A stretch of DNA of 64,000 bases from Arbacia lixula (taxonomy: Eukaryota > Echinodermata > Echinoidea > Arbacioida > Arbaciidae). Position 1 is the first letter of the stretch, and every line of letters starts with the position of its first letter. The notes beneath the pieces were generated by a model that had not been told where the DNA came from, searched no databases, and worked only from the letters and a program-made list of their open reading frames with translations. Shown here piece after piece: positions 14,027 through 27,637 of the stretch. A program made the translations under genes and the position numbers. The stretch spans positions 8,444,183-8,508,182 of the forward strand of contig OZ022577.1 in NCBI GenBank assembly GCA_963669155.1, in the 5' to 3' direction.

Positions 14027-14603
14027 ACACAAAATCTAATTAAGTTTTCACAGGATTATTACAAGAGTGATCATGGATTAATATCACGACATCCTTTGAC
14101 TTTATGATGTGTGAATTTTAGTTTGATTCGAGTCGCAACTTATTTTTAATCACTTTTCAAGTGTCAAAAAGTTTGTTTAACACTGAACAAATACATGCTT
14201 GCTCATACTCGCTGAGACTTACTCCATTATCGGGTAACTTCTCTCAATAACTATTCCCTGTTTGAAAAGGCTTTTTGTCGCCCTCAAGCAACTATGTAGC
14301 CTACTAGAAAGGAATATCCGTCTCGCTTGTGGTAATCAGAGGAGCCGGATGCAATCTCAACCGATCCAACGAAATAACAGGGACTGATCTTTTGATCTAG
14401 CGTGCGTTGAATGTTGGGTTGTCTTCCAAACAGCAAATGGCTCATTCCACGGCATCCACGGCCGTCGAGCCGGCCAGCAAGGCCCGGTACCCTGCGCTGG
14501 CAGCTTCCTGCACGCCTGGGCCGTAGCAGCTCGCGATCATATCCTTGGGGATTTTACCTGCACCGCCGTGAACAATGATCAGCGGCGAGATCGTCGAAGA
14601 CAT

Positions 14604-17600
14604 GATTTATTTTCTGTTCGGGTTGAATGATAAGAATTAAGTAAGTGGTCTTGAGGAAAAGTAGTCGTGAATTATTGGTAAACATTGATAGATTGAGACG
14701 GGGCCAGAGAAGGAAAGGGAGGTGATAAAACCAAAAGTGGAAAAGAAATGAAAAGAAGAATAGATGTATGCTTAAAGAAGGACTAGAAAGATCAATTAAT
14801 CTTTTCCATTGTTTAAACCCTTTTTACTTTTAAGGAAAACTTACCAAAGTAATGGACGTGATGTTACCGTTTGACTGTAGTATGGATGCATATATAAGAG
14901 CTTAGTATATGAATCGGTAAATAAGCACCTATTTTTAGTAGCCTGGTGTCTCAATTCTTTCTTTATTCAAATGACCTTTTGCTGGTGGCATCATTATGAC
15001 TTGCTATTTTTTATTATCATAATTATACAAACTAACAATGGAACAAATGAAAGCTGTTCATTATTTCGTTGATCTTCTGCAACAAGCACAAGCAGGCCGT
15101 ATATAATTGACAAAAGAATCAAACAAAAAGTAATATTAGCCTCTGCAGATAACTATTTCAGTACACAAAGCATGTTAAACGAATTTCAGTAATGTACATC
15201 ACTGACCGGGAACAGGAAATTAACACAAGTTTTCGGGTCAACACACTTTTATTATACAAGCAAAATCCCACACTCGCCACTGACAGCATATCGTATTGTG
15301 TTGCTATTGTTACAGCAAAGTGCAGAGCCACATCCCAGAATATAACGGATACGAATTGTGAAAATGGCCAAACACAGATTGCCCGACATATACCGAAACC
15401 GATACGTCAACCAGTCTGCTAATACTGAGGTCATCAAACTCTCAAAATCTGCAAATAATGCACGCCCAAAATTGTTATGTATAGTAAACATTGTTCGTAT
15501 AAGAACAGGAAGCTTACTCTGTAATAATAAAAAGGTCCCAAAAGGCCGAATTCACTATAACTGATTACCTTGCAGATTGTGTGTCAGTTATTGTATATTA
15601 TACGGATGATACATATTGAAACATATGTCAATAAACTTCATCCCTCTCTTCTTCTTCTTCTCCTTTTTCCTCAAATCCCAATTATTATGTGTTAGGTTCG
15701 TTGTGCTCCCCCTCTCTCTTAATGAAAAAAAAGTGCATCAAAACATCGACGACCAGTGATCAATTTCTAAAAATAAAAAATGGGAAAAACATGAGAAAAA
15801 GTAGAGAAAGAAATTGAGAAATCAGAGCCTCACGGCCAAATTGCCAATGTGCCTCCCTAAAAGGTAAACTTTTGATTTATTAACACAGCCAGAGGATAAA
15901 CTTCCTAACTATATTGTCCGATTTTTCTCAAATCGTTTTTCTCTGCTTGGCAGATTGTTCCCATTGCTTCTTTTGAGAGTACCTTTATAGTGGGCTCGAA
16001 AACTCGTGTCCTGAAAAATTAATGATATCAACATGATAAATGTTCATCTTGAATGAGGAAATCAGAACAGAAACACAGGCAACAACAATATAAATCTAAA
16101 CATTAACCAACACCATTCGCTTACATCCATTCACCAGTATCTGAATCTGTTGTATTTATGTTGACACGATTTGGGCCTGTAATTTATACTCATTTGGTAG
16201 ACTAACGATTTTCTGCATTTCAAAATACAAAATAGGGGAAAACGGCACTAGTCTCGGATGGAAAATTAAATGGCTAATGCATCTAATATGTCTTTTCTTG
16301 ATAGAAACATTATTTTGTGCAGTTCTACCAACAAAATAGTAGGAAATGGCGACAATCGCGGATGGAGCATTACCCTTTTGACTAATGCACCTATTACGTT
16401 TCAATTTTTTTTTGAAAAAACGTTGACTTGTATGATGTATGTGTATTTTTCCTTGTGAATCATTGATTGTACCATGTTGATTATTTTATAGTGCCCTTGT
16501 GTCGATATCTCAGTTTTGGACTTCAGGTCTATCCTCATGGGCTATTATTCACTTTAGCATGTTATATCAAAAGAAAATACAAAGTACAGGATGAATGGGT
16601 GTCATCTCCACCGTCCCATCCCCCCCCCCCCCACCCCCACCCCCCTCCCCACCCCTCACTCTGTACCGATGCTAGCATGGTACCGTGATACCAAGGACAT
16701 CCTGTACACAGTGCACACATTCATACACGCACCGATAGCTGATATCACTACACACAAAAATAGCAACACATCTTTTTTTTTTTTATATATATATATATAT
16801 AAAACCAGGACGCCATTAAAGATTGTCCGTCCCTTTTGCAAGCTTAAAATTTGAAATCGTCTATCACGATCGTAAATTGAAGAAAGTGTGATTCAAGACC
16901 ATTTCTAAGAATATAGCATGTTGAAGCTTTCTGTATATGTAAAAAATTTCAGCCGTTAAATTTCAAACCGACTTTTTTCGTACTACGAAAAAAGTATTAG
17001 TCTTTGTTACAGTATCTATGTGGTTATATGCTTGTGTAAAATCCTAATTTTATGAGTAACTACCAAACTTTGGAGATAAATCCTTCCATAGAACAATTTT
17101 TTTCAGAATGCGTTTTATAATTTAATAAACAGATTAATTAATAGAGCAGATATTTCAACACAAACTGCTAAGAGCCTGAGGTAAAGACTAGTAATCAGAC
17201 GTTGTTTACGTGCATTATTTGAATTTAACACTACGTATCAGTTTAAAATTGTGAATATATAGCTTGCTAACACTTCTCTATATGTTTTGGCAATGTTTCG
17301 ATGGTTTTGTGGTGATCTGAAAAAGGGACTGGCTGTCTTTAACGCAGCTCTCATCCGGCGTCAACTTTCGTAAACTTTAACCAAAGAGGATACAATTGTC
17401 ATTTTTTTTTCTTAACACAATTGATAATCCAAAGTCCAAAAGCAATACCGACTACAGTATATGAGAACGTCTCCCAATACAGAAAAAAAAACTGACTAAA
17501 ATAATGCAAGTAATCAAAACTGAACTTAAAAACCCCGGCAATTTGGTAGAATATGCAATATTCATCGCTTACGAACGTTATTTGCTTCATACAACACCAT

Positions 17601-18372
17601 GCCCCGCACTTGCTGAGGCCCTACGCAATATTTGCCCATTTGAGTCCACTACTCAAAAAAATCACTTAAGTTTCAAGGTAAAGTACACATACAAGCACAT
17701 AGAGACCACTCAGGGGATAAAATAAATCCGTTTTTTGTAAGCATTTTATACGTTGTCTCTATATTACTGGTTAATTTATCGTGTTTAATGTAAGTTTCCA
17801 TTTAAACCCTGTTTTCATGTGACAGTGAATTCGTGGTCTTTATAGAACCAGGGAGGTGTCCCAACTCCCACCCCCCTGATAGAACCGTCTTCCTATGTAC
17901 AGATGGTTGTTAAAGCAGGTTTGATCGCAATTTATTCAATCATGCCTGTATATGCCATCACTTGACATTAAACACGTTATAAAGAAAGCATTATGCACTG
18001 ATCCTACCGGATTCGAGGACACTGATTGTCACCACGGCTGTGCATGCCTTGTTTATATAAGGCCTAGCGAACAAACGGACCCTACACCGCACAAGCAAAC
18101 TAAGGCCTATAGTGATAGTGACGTATACAATGTATAAGACACTTTCATGGCGTCTGGACTATGGACAGATCGATACAGAACTTGGTGGAGAATTAAGTAT
18201 AGTAGCCTGAAGGCATAGTAGGCTCTTCTAGACAATGTGGATGCTCAGAATGGTATGCCATTGTAGTGGAGCATTGGATGAACTGTTCGGTTCTGAATAG
18301 GAGCGGGAGCAGGGGAGCAGGGTTACTTGTAGAACTTATACAGCGAACTGTGTGGAATATTCGAATACCGGC
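14604..18372. other. Intergenic region between divergent ASRGL1-like and PLB-like genes
   Basis: No supported gene. It contains a diverged direct repeat near 16227-16400 (period about 106 bp; both copies contain a CGGATGGA block), a C-rich run at 16620-16650, an AT dinucleotide stretch near 16785-16801 and a 25-bp perfect hairpin at 16971-16995. Small ORFs near 15192-15564 show no family resemblance. Confidence 0.5.
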
Positions 18373-21300
18373 ATGGCCAAGTTGAATATACATCCTAAGA
18401 TGGTCTTTCTCGCATTGTTTGTCCTCGCCAGTGTGTCATCACCAGCACTGGGCAACAAACGCAACGGTAAGGAAACGAGCACTGAACTGTACAAGCTGTA
18501 TTGATAGAACTAATTCATACACACCATTCTAAGAACGGGTGTGCTGCGGTACATGTACATGTATAATGATGTTCTATCGGTGTATAGCAACGACGATGTA
18601 CTTTCACGAACTTCCTTGTGCCCTTTTTTTTATCGCTATGTTGAGTGAATATAGGCTAATACAATGACTTATACCATAACTCGTCGTACATGTAATCAAG
18701 AAGGTATGAGCTAGTGAGAGCCATTTCCAGAATGAAGTACATGTACATATACATGTACTTACAAGATAATGGGGTCATCGGCTTATACTAGTACGGTTCT
18801 ATAGCGGCAGCAGCTAGTAATGTACTGACATGCATGACCGGCAATTCGAACATAATTACCTTGAACTTACCAGCTACTCAGATGATGAATATGCAATTAC
18901 AGGGATAGTTCACCTTGAAGATAAGATTTGTTTTCATACAGGTTTGTGTGTAAAAACGTATGTCTAAAGATGTATCAAATGCACAGGTAGATTAAGGATC
19001 GATGCATATCTTTTTGAGAAAATGCCCATTTTTTAGAAAAAAAAATTGTACTCAACATAATGGGAGAGCACCTCGCACGTAATATCACAGAATAAAAACT
19101 TTAAAAGATCATAACTTTCTTATCCTTTGACGGATTTTAATCAAACCTTCACTAATATGTTTCTTTCATGTGTCTGCTTTTATATTGAAACAAATTTGAT
19201 TTCAGCTAGGGTAAACTATTTACCTTTAAACTATAGCACCGTTTGTCGAGAATAATGTGTATGTATGATTGTATCAGACGACATTAACAGACAGTTGGGC
19301 AGCTGGTTAAAACAAAATGGAGCCTTGGAGGCCCAGTTATATAGACCAGGCGATTTCATCCCTGTGATGCCATAGAGAGCACCCATAAAGAAAAGAGTTC
19401 CAGAACTGTCAAAACCATTTCTTTGTTCATGTAGGATATAATTAACGCCAAAAAGAGCCACAGCTAGCCACTATAAAGCGTGCACAGCGTGGTTCGTGTC
19501 CTCATTAACTTCGGCCTGGAAAAGAGGCTAGCTAATAGAGTTGCATTTCCCCCTGATTTGCGAGCCACATTACTCGACTCTATTATGCATGGCTATACAT
19601 AGCTGTATCAACCAACCCCGAGTACTTGTTCGAGTACTCCACAATTATATCAGTTTCATCCGGCTCCAGATGTGAGTTTTCCCAACTCGAGCCTCCGTAT
19701 ATCATTCTGGCTTTTTATACCCGTACGTCACCTTTCTTATGTAAATATGAAATGGAATGCACACTATTAATGCGAAGGATACATGTTATGGTAATCATGG
19801 TTCCTACAATGGAATCCTCGAACAGTGTTGATCTACTTTAACCCCAAAGGCTGTAACAGATAGCCTAGGATCTAGGATCCATCGCGACCGAAATTGTGCA
19901 CACTTAAGTCATATACATGTACTATAATTAATAATGCAGGTCTTGCTTAAGTCGAAGGGTTTCATAGTCTATGTATCCAGACCTAGAAGGGATAGTGTCT
20001 GACCAATGAATAGCCCACACGCCATAGCCTGGAACCAAGGCTACGAATGAGGAAGACCTGTAATTTAATTTTATGTAAATATTGAATACCTTGCACAGTT
20101 TGCTCTTGTCAATAACGAATAGAGAAAAGAAAAAAATGTCATTGTTATACCCTCATAAAATTGAACTCACTGCCGTAATAACAAAAAGAGGGAAATGACA
20201 TCTTTTTCTATTTCATGAAGCGCCCTTTGGATGTAGACTAATCGTGATGGAGGTAGGAGTAGGGGGCATGTGAGATCGAGATCTCTCCTCCATCTCCCTG
20301 CATGGGGTACATCGTGACTGTGAAGCCCATGATACGTAGTCTAGTATTTCAGGAATTACAGGAATTAACGACACCAGCTAGCGACCACTGTAAATCATAG
20401 TTCTGCGTCTATAATGTATTTGAGTTATTGTTTTTGTGCGAATACAGCATCCGTTTGTGATTAAATGACACGCGTAATCGGTATTTCCATAAAGAATATA
20501 GAGGTGAGAGTTTAGGGGGGGGGGGGTAGGGGTGGGGGTGAGGTGGGAGCAGGGAAAACATAGCGATAATTTGTTCCGGGTGAACTTAAAATCCTTAATA
20601 ATTAATTCTGAGTATCAGATATGTATGATGCCCCGTGTGCGCTTCATATCATTGTGGTTTCATAAAAAGTTGTGTAAATACCACGGTTTTAACATACCGT
20701 CTATGACTTCGTACGTTAGTTAGTAACATCAACAAACTTTAAGTGGAAGTAAATTTCCCAATTACGCTGCACATTGATTTATCGTCGGGTCGTCTCGTAC
20801 TTGCAGACCATTGTACAGACAGCTCCATTTTTAGAATATCACAATGACGTGCCACAAACAGGTTAATTGGTGTTGTACTGTACACATAGACTTTGGATCA
20901 ACTTTGTGAACAAGTAGAAGATATCGTTGTTAATTTCAAACGGTATTTGCATTTGAAAAATATGATGAGCCTGCAATGCAAACTACAAAACGAAAGTGCT
21001 GTTAAGTTTCTGATTTCACAACATGGGCAAACATTGAACATGTATTTACATTGCATAGAAATACTGTCGTTGTGGTTCATGCACACATTTAAAAGAATCC
21101 AGGATTGTTTACAAAAGGTGTACACCACCTTTGAACTGTTTCTCCTTGCCTCTCTCAGCGCCTTCTCCCCAACACTACTTTTCATCACGTCCACCCCCCC
21201 CCCCCACACACACACACACACATTCTGTTCTTCTTCATTCTCCTCATCTCATTTTCTACCTTTGTTTCTTCTCGGTCTCATTTCCCTCCTGCTGTTCCGT

Positions 21301-22828
21301 CATCTCTCTTCGCACATTCCCCCTCTACTTTACCCCCTTTAAAGGGAAAGTCCATCCTGAAGTTGAGTTGGTTTTAATAGAAGGTTTGACAAAAATCCGT
21401 CAAAGCATAACAGTCACGTAAATTTCCGAATTCTTGATTTTGTGATGTCACTTGCGAGATACTCTGTTATAAGATGTGAATTATTTTGGGAGGAATTTCT
21501 CAAAAGGATACCATTTTACCTGGTATTTTCATTGGAGTCAAGTTTTTAAACACAAACCTCTGTGGACAAGATTTATTCCTTCACCAAAAAACAGAAAAAG
21601 GGCAATTCATGGAATAATATAGCACACAACATCGTGTGATTATAAAATAGTAACTTAAAAAAAAACTTTCTTTCTCATCCTTTGACGGATTTGCGTCAAA
21701 AATTCACTATGTTGCTTCCATTTTCTCACACACCCCTCCACTCCCCCTCCCCCCTCCGCCCTCCACCTTGACACCATCTTCTCCCCTCCTCGTCATCTCT
21801 TTTCTATAACCAGTCTTTCGTTATCATTCTCACAGATCCCAACGATTTCTTCCTGAAGCTCCGCAATGGATTCGCGGAGAAAGCTATCAACATCACCGAG
21901 GACATGCTGCTACCGCAAAATGTTACCAAAGTAATTTCTTTGCTTCTTTGTTTGGGCTATTTATATATTTGTTTACATCACTCATGATTAAAACATGATT
22001 TTGCCGATGATAAAAGAAAACGAACTAGAGGAGAAGGAGACGAAGAGTGTTCTGACCATAATTTCTTGTCTTTCATCAACATGGCAATTATCTTATTTTC
22101 AGCGTAATTAATTTGGTCATATTATCATCTGAAAAATGTGAATTAAGGTATTATGGAGGAAGATCATTATATCGTATTTTGATATCACTTCATATAAAAA
22201 AAAGTAAAAACAAATAATGTGCCGTATAGCGCCATCACCCTGACGGCCTCCGCCCCCCCCCCCCACACACACACAAACACGCACACACATCTCGCACCCA
22301 CCCACCAACACAATATACACACAGGTGCGCACACAATACACGCTGTCGCACACAGACACACACAAACACACGGAAATAAGTTGGTGATTACTTCTCTTCC
22401 ACGCAGGTTGGGGCTGAGTACGTTTGCCCGCCATCAGCTTCACCCACAGTTCCTGAATCAGGTAGGCCCTTCACACTAATTTATGTTTTTAAAAAAATAA
22501 AACGTTCGATTGCGGCTTGCTCCCTCCAGGGATGTGTGATGCTCCTTCAAATCGGGTGTCTCTAGAACTGAAGATTTTTTTCTTGAAGGGGGGGGGGGGG
22601 CATGAAGCTCTCCCCACCTCACGCTCGTAGAGGTTTTGAAGGGGACATTTTGTCAGCACCACGTATGATTGTTTTTTCTTGACTGTAAAATAAGTACATT
22701 TGAGAGAACAACAGCTCAGCTTCACCAAAGACATTTCAATTCTGCCGACAACTTGACCAGCGAAAATTGTAGTTATGCTGACATGCTGTCAGTTAGAATT
22801 AGAATTAGAATTAGAAGAAGAAGAAGAA

Positions 22829-22859
<31 letters not shown>

Positions 22860-25800
22860 AAGAAGAAGAAGAAGAAGAAGAAGAAGAAGAAGAAGAAGAA
22901 AAAAAAGAAGAAGAAGAAGAAGAAGAAGAAGAAGAAGAAGAAGAAGAAGAAGAAGAAGAAGAAGAAGAAGAAGAAGAAGAAGAAGAAAAAGAGGAAGAAG
23001 AAGAAGAAGAAAAAGAAGAAGAAGAGGGTTTACTGATATTGGTCAATTCCACTGACTGACTGACTGATGTGATTATCACGACAGTAAATAAGTATTAAAG
23101 TCTAACAAGCGCGTAAATAATTTCTCCTTGAAGCTGATATGTGGTTATCTCGCAGCCATTACTTTTCATATCCATATGCCATCCTTTTTCTAATGACGGA
23201 ATATTTATCATTTCTTCTTTCTTAGTGCATCTGCTAAGACCAGGTGATTTCAAGGTGATAGCCGCATTGGGTGATTCGCTCACGGTCAGTAAAAGCGTTT
23301 TCTTTAAAAAGACAATGGCCCGTATGCAGAACAGATGTCTAACGCTAACAGTGTACTAAACCTGGACCAACTTTATGGGTCGCCAAATAAAAGCATGATC
23401 ATTATCATAGATTCGGCATAATTGATTTTGTCCAAGGAATCACAATAGAATGTTGGGTTTATCTACAATAAAATTACATTTGTGAATGTATGATGAAAAG
23501 CAAAATGATTTTGTGAAAGCATCAGATTTTTTTTGCCCCACATAAAGTGAGTTTACATTTTAGTACGCGGTCTAATATCATTGTGAATACGGGCCAATAT
23601 TGTTGGTGAATCGATAGCACCACGGTCATCGCTATGTACGTACTGTATGGTTTGCCATAATACGCATCCCTTACCGTCATCGGTACAACTGCTCGTGGTC
23701 ACCCTGTGTAATTCCAGCCCACACACGGAGGCTGAGCAAGGATCTCATTCAATGAAATAAGAAAAGAATGTGCACGTGGATGCAACATGTCACGTGATAT
23801 TCCATATTATTTACGATATTGTTTATTAACATTACGTTGTTAACTGTAATATGTATGTAAAATAATAGATATAGAATAACATGGTGATATATCTTACATT
23901 GTATATTTTCAATGCCTTACCTCATTCTAAGAAGTCCGTTAACTGATTGGTTGAAAGTTTGGACCATCCACGTTGAAATGGCTTATTTTTGTCCCTTCTT
24001 CTTTTACGTCTCATTTCTTCTCCTCCTAACTTTTCTTCTTACTCTGGTCCTTTTCTTTTCTCCACCTCTTCATTCTTTTTTTTCCACCTTCTCCATCTTT
24101 TTCTCTTTTCCCCTTTTATTCTGATGCTGTATACAGACGGCATACGCAGCTGGAGCTACGTCTTTCACGCCAGTTATGTTTGAATACCCCGGTGAATCTG
24201 CCAGGTTTGTGATACTTATAATTATGGGCGAGGAGAAAGTTGTTGTCGCAGTAAAAGAAAATCATTAAAAAGTCAATCGAAGTCTCAAATATGAGAGATC
24301 GCGTAGATCCACTGTTGTAGTCCAATGTTCTCCAATAGCTACGTATTTACTGAATTGACATTCAAAGAAACTTTGCACTCCGCAAGAATATCGCCTTGAT
24401 GCACTCTGAGAAAAAAGGTTCGTCGACTTCACGTATCGTGCATCATATGTTATCTTGCTCATGTTAATGTCATTTGAACGCACATGTGACTGCAAGAACG
24501 TTAACTCGAATGTGAATAGCAATGGACCGTAGGCCTATAAGCAGTTTAGAAGTATTTTACCGAAGATGGAGTGTTATCAAGTACATGTATGAAATTATAA
24601 AGTTCATTATGATTATTTCATTTTGGGTTTGATGGCTGACATGGTTTCCTTACTTCCATTTTTGTTCTTCTGATTTTCTTTCGTTGATAGTATTGGCGGG
24701 GACAAGGAACTGGATGAAATCGTTACTCTTCCAAGTGAGTGCATCATGTGAACATTTCATGTGATATCAGTTTCATGTGTGTGGCGTGTGAATGTATTGT
24801 ATGTGTATGTGTGTGCGTGTGAGCGTGTCTGTGTGGATGTGCCCACATCGGGCGCCAAAAAAAGTATTGTTTGTGTATGTGCGTTTGTTTATGTATGGTT
24901 GTGTGAGTGTGAGATATAGGGAAGGGTGATCAGTGATTTTGTTTGTTTTATTGTATTTTTGTAGGGGAGTGGAGAGTACCTCTTTTGGTTGTAAGTGGGC
25001 AATGATTATATTGCCCTGTGTTCACATGTGGACACTTGTCACCTGCTCTTAGAAAGACGGCATTTAGTGCGGCGTTAATCTGTGATTTTCATCAGGTTAA
25101 ACACAAAAACGAAATATAATGAGAAGAAGACGATGGCAGGAAAAAAACAACAATTTTTAAGGACAGAAGCTGCTTAAATTTATAGGAAAACAACAACATC
25201 CAAACACGAAACGGTTACCCAGTGAGGCAGATCGTATTCTCATACTGTTGTTTGAAGATACATGTACATGTACCAACAGCCATACGTTATTCATGACTCT
25301 ATTTTTGGTCCTGGCTCTTCCAGACATCTTTCGTCAGTACAACACTCATCTCTACGGATATTCACGGGGCCTCTCGTTCTTGTATACCAACCCGTCCAAC
25401 AAGAAACTGAACGTAGCAGAAAGTGGTTCTACCGCAGAGTAAGTATATTATACCAGTTTGGTTTGACTCGCATTTCGCAATTTTCTTTTCACATTTCATC
25501 ACTTCGTTGCACTGATTTTGATAAACGGAGGAAGAAATGTTAACCTCTGGTAATGACGTATAATAAGTATATTATACCAGTTTGGTTTGACTTGCATTTC
25601 GCAATTTTCTTTTCACAATTCATCACTTCGTTCCACTGATTTTGATAAATGGAGGAAGAAATGTTAACCTCTGATAATGAAGAGAGGTGTAATAATCACG
25701 CAATATTACCCCGCCCAAGAATTTGCCAATGCCATATCATTGGTACTTGGAAACACTTTTTTCTTCACTGGAGACTTTCGACTTTCGTTATGCATCATAA

Positions 25801-27182
25801 TATTGCTATATGAACTGCAAAGATAATGAGTGCCATATTCTAAGTGGATCTTAATTACTTTATTTTCTAATGTTTAGAAGATTGACTGGTCAATTCATTC
25901 ATACATTTATCTGTGGATTATTCAATAAAGTGATCATTGATGAAACGATGAATTGGTTGAGCGTTTCACTGTTTAATAATCGATCACGTATACCGATCCT
26001 TTTCTTTTCTTTTTACACTCGTAATTGTTCATTCCTGTCCTCTTGGCTCTGTTTCCTAATTGCCTCACCCGCCTTCTCAGAGACATGGTCGATCAAGCTC
26101 GCACATTAGTCGAAAAAATGAAGAAAGACTCTACCGTGGACTTCCAAAACGACTGGAAATTTATCACAATGTTCATCGGAGGAAACGACATGTGCTCGGG
26201 ATGTATATATACGGAAAGCTCCCCTGAGTACGTTATCAACTACATCAAAAAGGCGGTTCAGATTATCCATGACGAGGTATAAACTCTACTTTTATATATA
26301 TATATAAAACACATTAGAATATATTTGATGTATTCAATCAAGAGAAAATGCAATACATAAGGCATCATATGATGTAATTTTCTGATCACCCTTTTACTAC
26401 GTTAGGCGTATCTTCAGACAGAGGTAGAACTTAACAACACCTTTTTATGACTAGATAAATTACACTTCTATCCTATTCGTATAAACAAATTGATTGATTG
26501 CTCTCAAAGCAGCCTTCATGAAAACAGGCAAAATTGGTGTGTTGGTGACTGTTATTATGAACAATATTTTGCCTGTCTCTTATTGTTCTGAGTTCCTTCT
26601 CGCCGTTTAACCTCGAACTTCAACCACCCAATCCACAGAACTAACGAGCGCCACTAAGAGTCTGGTCATTTAAGTATTATTTATATATTCATGTTTTCCC
26701 GGCAGATCCCACGGACGTTCCTGAATGTGCTCAGTGTTCCACTCACCAATGAGATTGTGAAGATTCGTACTACTTCCGTCATATGTGAGCTTATGACCAG
26801 GTAAACCATATGTACATTTTATTAGATTTCTAAAATTAAATTCAAGGGTTGAATCTGTCAGAAGTCAATGAGCTTTGTTGAAAGTGCAACATTATATGGT
26901 GTTATAGTAGAACAAGTAGTTCACTTTAAGTCCTCCTTTTTTGTTTACCAAACTTGTTCCCAAGACGAATCATGGTAGAATGATTTGAATTGATTCGGGT
27001 TTTTTTTCATCTGTCACCTTTGAATGACAATAAACTACCAAGGGAGATATCATGACCAGTGTTATCATAAGCATTGTGATTATAATTCTTCTGTATATCA
27101 ATAGTGTTATTCATCATTATTCTTATCATTAGTAGTAGTAGTAGAAGTAGTAGTAGTAGTAGTAGTAGCAGCAGTAGCAGCG

Positions 27183-27236
<54 letters not shown>

Positions 27237-27606
27237 ATACTAGTAGCAGTGTAGTAGCTGCAGAACAACGGTCGTATTACTAGTAGCACATTGAAGTAGT
27301 TTCTTTATTGTTATTTTTGCCGTCATTGTGACTCCTATTTTTGTTGTCATCATAAGGCCTATCCTCCTAACTAAATCTTAACTCTCATCTCCAATGTCTT
27401 ATTCTTCGTTCAGCTTGATGTGCCCTTGTGCCCTCGGCGGGTCTCGTCCTGAGAATCTGATGTACCTGAAGGCTAGAGAAATACAGGTGAGATAGAAACC
27501 CATAATTCCTCGGGTTTGCTAGCTACTACACAAACATCTCTGAAGACCACAACAGCCCTCGAGCTGCATAATCCGTCACACCGCATGAAGATGATGATGA
27601 TGATGT

Positions 27607-27637
<31 letters not shown>

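Noticed and set aside
14442-14444. Selenocysteine at the asparaginase-like TGA
   Set aside because: The family has no known selenoprotein member, the position is not catalytic, and other defects in the locus make a nonsense mutation simpler.
15192-15564. Overlapping 64-79 residue frames
   Set aside because: No recognisable motif, no splice context, composition like surrounding intergenic DNA.
20893-21342. 149-residue frame in PLB-like intron 1
   Set aside because: Low-complexity Pro/Ser/Leu second half from C- and CT-rich DNA; inside an intron and no homology seen.
22669-23079. Long Arg-rich (plus) and Ser-rich (minus) reading frames
   Set aside because: They are translations of the GAA array inside an intron.
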